From Pseudoips prasinana (lineage: Eukaryota; Arthropoda; Insecta; Lepidoptera; Nolidae), in the NCBI GenBank assembly GCA_951640165.1, contig OX621263.1:13398001-13462000 (forward strand): a stretch of DNA of 64,000 nucleotides. The letters are read 5' to 3'. Positions 62,891 through 64,000 of the stretch are shown here, one piece after another (the first letter of the stretch is position 1; every line of letters begins with the position of its first letter). A model generated the notes under the pieces. That model had not been told where the DNA came from. It did no database searches and was given only the letters and a program-made list of their open reading frames with translations. Position numbers and translations under genes: made by a program.

Positions 62891-63019
62891 ATAAGCTAAG
62901 ATAAAAGATGCGGTAAAGCATGAATAAAAGAAGGTGACAATAGATTCTTCTATTAGTCTGATTCTTCTTCTGAAGAATTCCTGGCCTGAGTATTCTTCTG
63001 GGGTAAACCGGCAAATATC

Positions 63020-63235
63020 AGAATATCATCACCACATCACATTCGGGGCGTAGAAGACGACCCGAGGGAATATCTACCAGAAGACGGGCAGCAGCTTCCT
63101 TCTAAGTACTAGACCATCTTACTGCGATCCCCAACCCGTCTGCCAAACGTGGCGATTATGGCTTACCCCCAAGATGATTCCTGGGGAGGCTTGTCCAGCA
63201 GTGCATTTTTGACAGCTGCAATGATGATGATTATT
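63020..63235 (+). mobile_element. RTE-like LINE 3' remnant
   Basis: GACCCGAGGGAATATCTACC, CAAACGTGGCGATTATGGCT, GGGAGGCTTGTCCAGCAGTG and an ATGATGATGATTATTA end. Same family as 13310 and 59935. Confidence 0.65.
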
Positions 63236-63375
63236 AGACCTCGTATATTCTCTGACCAAGTCAGAGTAGTTCTCAAGAATGGCAGGGTCAGAGGCATCCT
63301 AAACAGATGAGCATTTATGAAGAATATAACGAGAGTGAACGAGGCAAAAGAGGTGTACAAGGATGTGAACACAAT
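63236..63375 (+). mobile_element. YADD-LINE 3' scrap
   Basis: CCTCGTATATTCTCTGACCA, CTCAAGAATGGCAGGGTCAG, AACGAGGCAAAAGAGGTGTA match 5815-5940 of the reverse-transcriptase fragment (RPRRTFSDQIG, LKKGQVR, EAKEVYKD-type). Confidence 0.65.
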
Positions 63376-63390
63376 GTGAATATATATATT

Positions 63391-63482
63391 TCCCGACGTT
63401 TCGACCAATTCGCATTGATCGTGGTCACGTTATAAGTCAGTCCGTGGCCAAGATCGATGGAACTTGGTCGAAACGTCGGGAA
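63391..63482. repeat. Inverted pair of 'CGAAACGTCGGG' hammerhead-like motifs
   Basis: CCCGACGTTTCGACCAA (about 63394) and TTGGTCGAAACGTCGGG (about 63465) are inverted 17-mers. Each is preceded, on its own strand, by a CCAAG/CTTGG- or GATC-type stem as in half a hammerhead core. The pair resembles worn Penelope-type terminal sequences. Confidence 0.6.
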
Positions 63483-63544
63483 AATAACAATAAAGGTTAG
63501 TCGCGTTAATACCTGTAAACAATGCTGTATATCTTTTTTTAATT

Positions 63545-63850
63545 GGCAGGGGGAATGCCTACGCATGCCACCCGCAAAAAATGTCTGCTAAAACTAACCT
63601 GCCGTAGACTTCTCTTGGCGCCTGATGGGGGGAGCCCCGGGAAAGCGGACATGTTGTTCCGGTGCCTTCGTTTTGTGCCGTGTCCCAGATGGTCGGGACA
63701 CTCACCCTGAGAGGGCTCTGGATTGCCCTCCCCTACTGCCGACTCCTGCCAGTCCGGGACAGCGACTGCGCCACAAACAAATGTCTTCCCGGAGCTGCTT
63801 TCACGTGGCGGCAGTAGCGGACACTTCACACAGCCCCGAGGGGAAATCTT
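63545..63850 (+). repeat. GC-rich 'CAGGGGGAATGC' dispersed repeat
   Basis: Much richer in G and C than its surroundings. It begins GCAGGGGGAATGCCTACGCA and ends near CACACAGCCCCGAGGGGAAA. A fragment is at 35655-35740. Frames on both strands (80-96 codons) overlap each other and carry no motif, so I treat them as artefacts. The class is unknown. Confidence 0.55.
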
Positions 63851-64000
63851 GTATAACTATTTTATGATACGCGAAAGTTTAAAAGTGTATATTACAATGT
63901 TGCTGTTAGAGAAAACTCTTAGAAAAAGAAGATATAAGTATACTTATATCCGGACTGTAATTATCAACTGTAGGATCTGTTTAAGGTATAATTAGACTAG
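63851..64000. other. Window end, unassigned
   Basis: AT-rich, nothing recognised. Confidence 0.4.

Noticed and set aside
63539..63867. Overlapping frames of 80-96 codons on both strands
   Set aside because: They are produced by the GC-rich repeat; neither strand shows a motif and they overlap each other.

Overview
The window looks like heterochromatic or accessory DNA from a lepidopteran insect (butterfly or moth). It is AT-rich and packed with repeat families I know from lepidopteran genomes: tRNA-derived SINEs with ATT-type tails, RTE-like LINE 3' ends that read as the 'GEAFVQQW' tail, Helitron-type ends finishing in CTAG, and (TTGTA)n-tailed LINEs. I find no convincing intact host gene. 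Almost every recognisable coding stretch belongs to a decayed mobile element. Family assignments rest on motifs and on comparing copies inside the window, since no database was searched.

Layout. 1-7.4 kb: SINEs, RTE-like relics, a LINE fragment with a 16-bp target duplication, a four-copy 330-bp repeat and the 3' half of a YADD reverse transcriptase (5.1-6.0 kb). 7.4-11.4 kb: a nearly complete two-ORF LINE with frameshifts and a fold-back palindrome in its endonuclease region. 11.4-14.8 kb: short repeats. 14.8-24.9 kb: a 4.6-kb segment present twice in direct orientation, the copies separated exactly by a Penelope-like (GIY-YIG) fragment. 25-29.8 kb: nested repeats. 29.9-31.3 kb: a decayed Tc1/mariner (IS630-type) element. 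31.4-39.5 kb: Helitron-like pieces, local tandem duplications and clusters of small hairpins. 39.6-52.8 kb: a second copy of the same Tc1/mariner element, split by a 12.3-kb LTR element. 52.8-64 kb: SINEs, a Tc1 transposase relic, a second copy of the two-ORF LINE (minus strand) with an inserted G-rich minisatellite, and LINE tails.

The most interesting object is the LTR element at 40142-52435. It has about 3.0-kb LTRs that are nearly identical (I see roughly ten differences), a tRNA-His-type primer binding site, a polypurine tract and a 4-bp target duplication. Its 6.26-kb interior has no gag-pol frame, so it resembles a recently moved, non-autonomous 'large retrotransposon derivative' (LARD). 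Its leader holds a perfect 50-bp-stem hairpin, and its interior a 78-bp SINE-derived tandem array with six B-box-like motifs. The uninterrupted Tc1/mariner copy at 29.9-31.3 kb supplies the empty site.

A second theme is recurrent fold-back (snap-back) palindromes in the retroelements: the LINE endonuclease, the Penelope 5' end, the LTR-element leader and a LINE 3' UTR, plus hairpin clusters at 34.9 and 36.6 kb.
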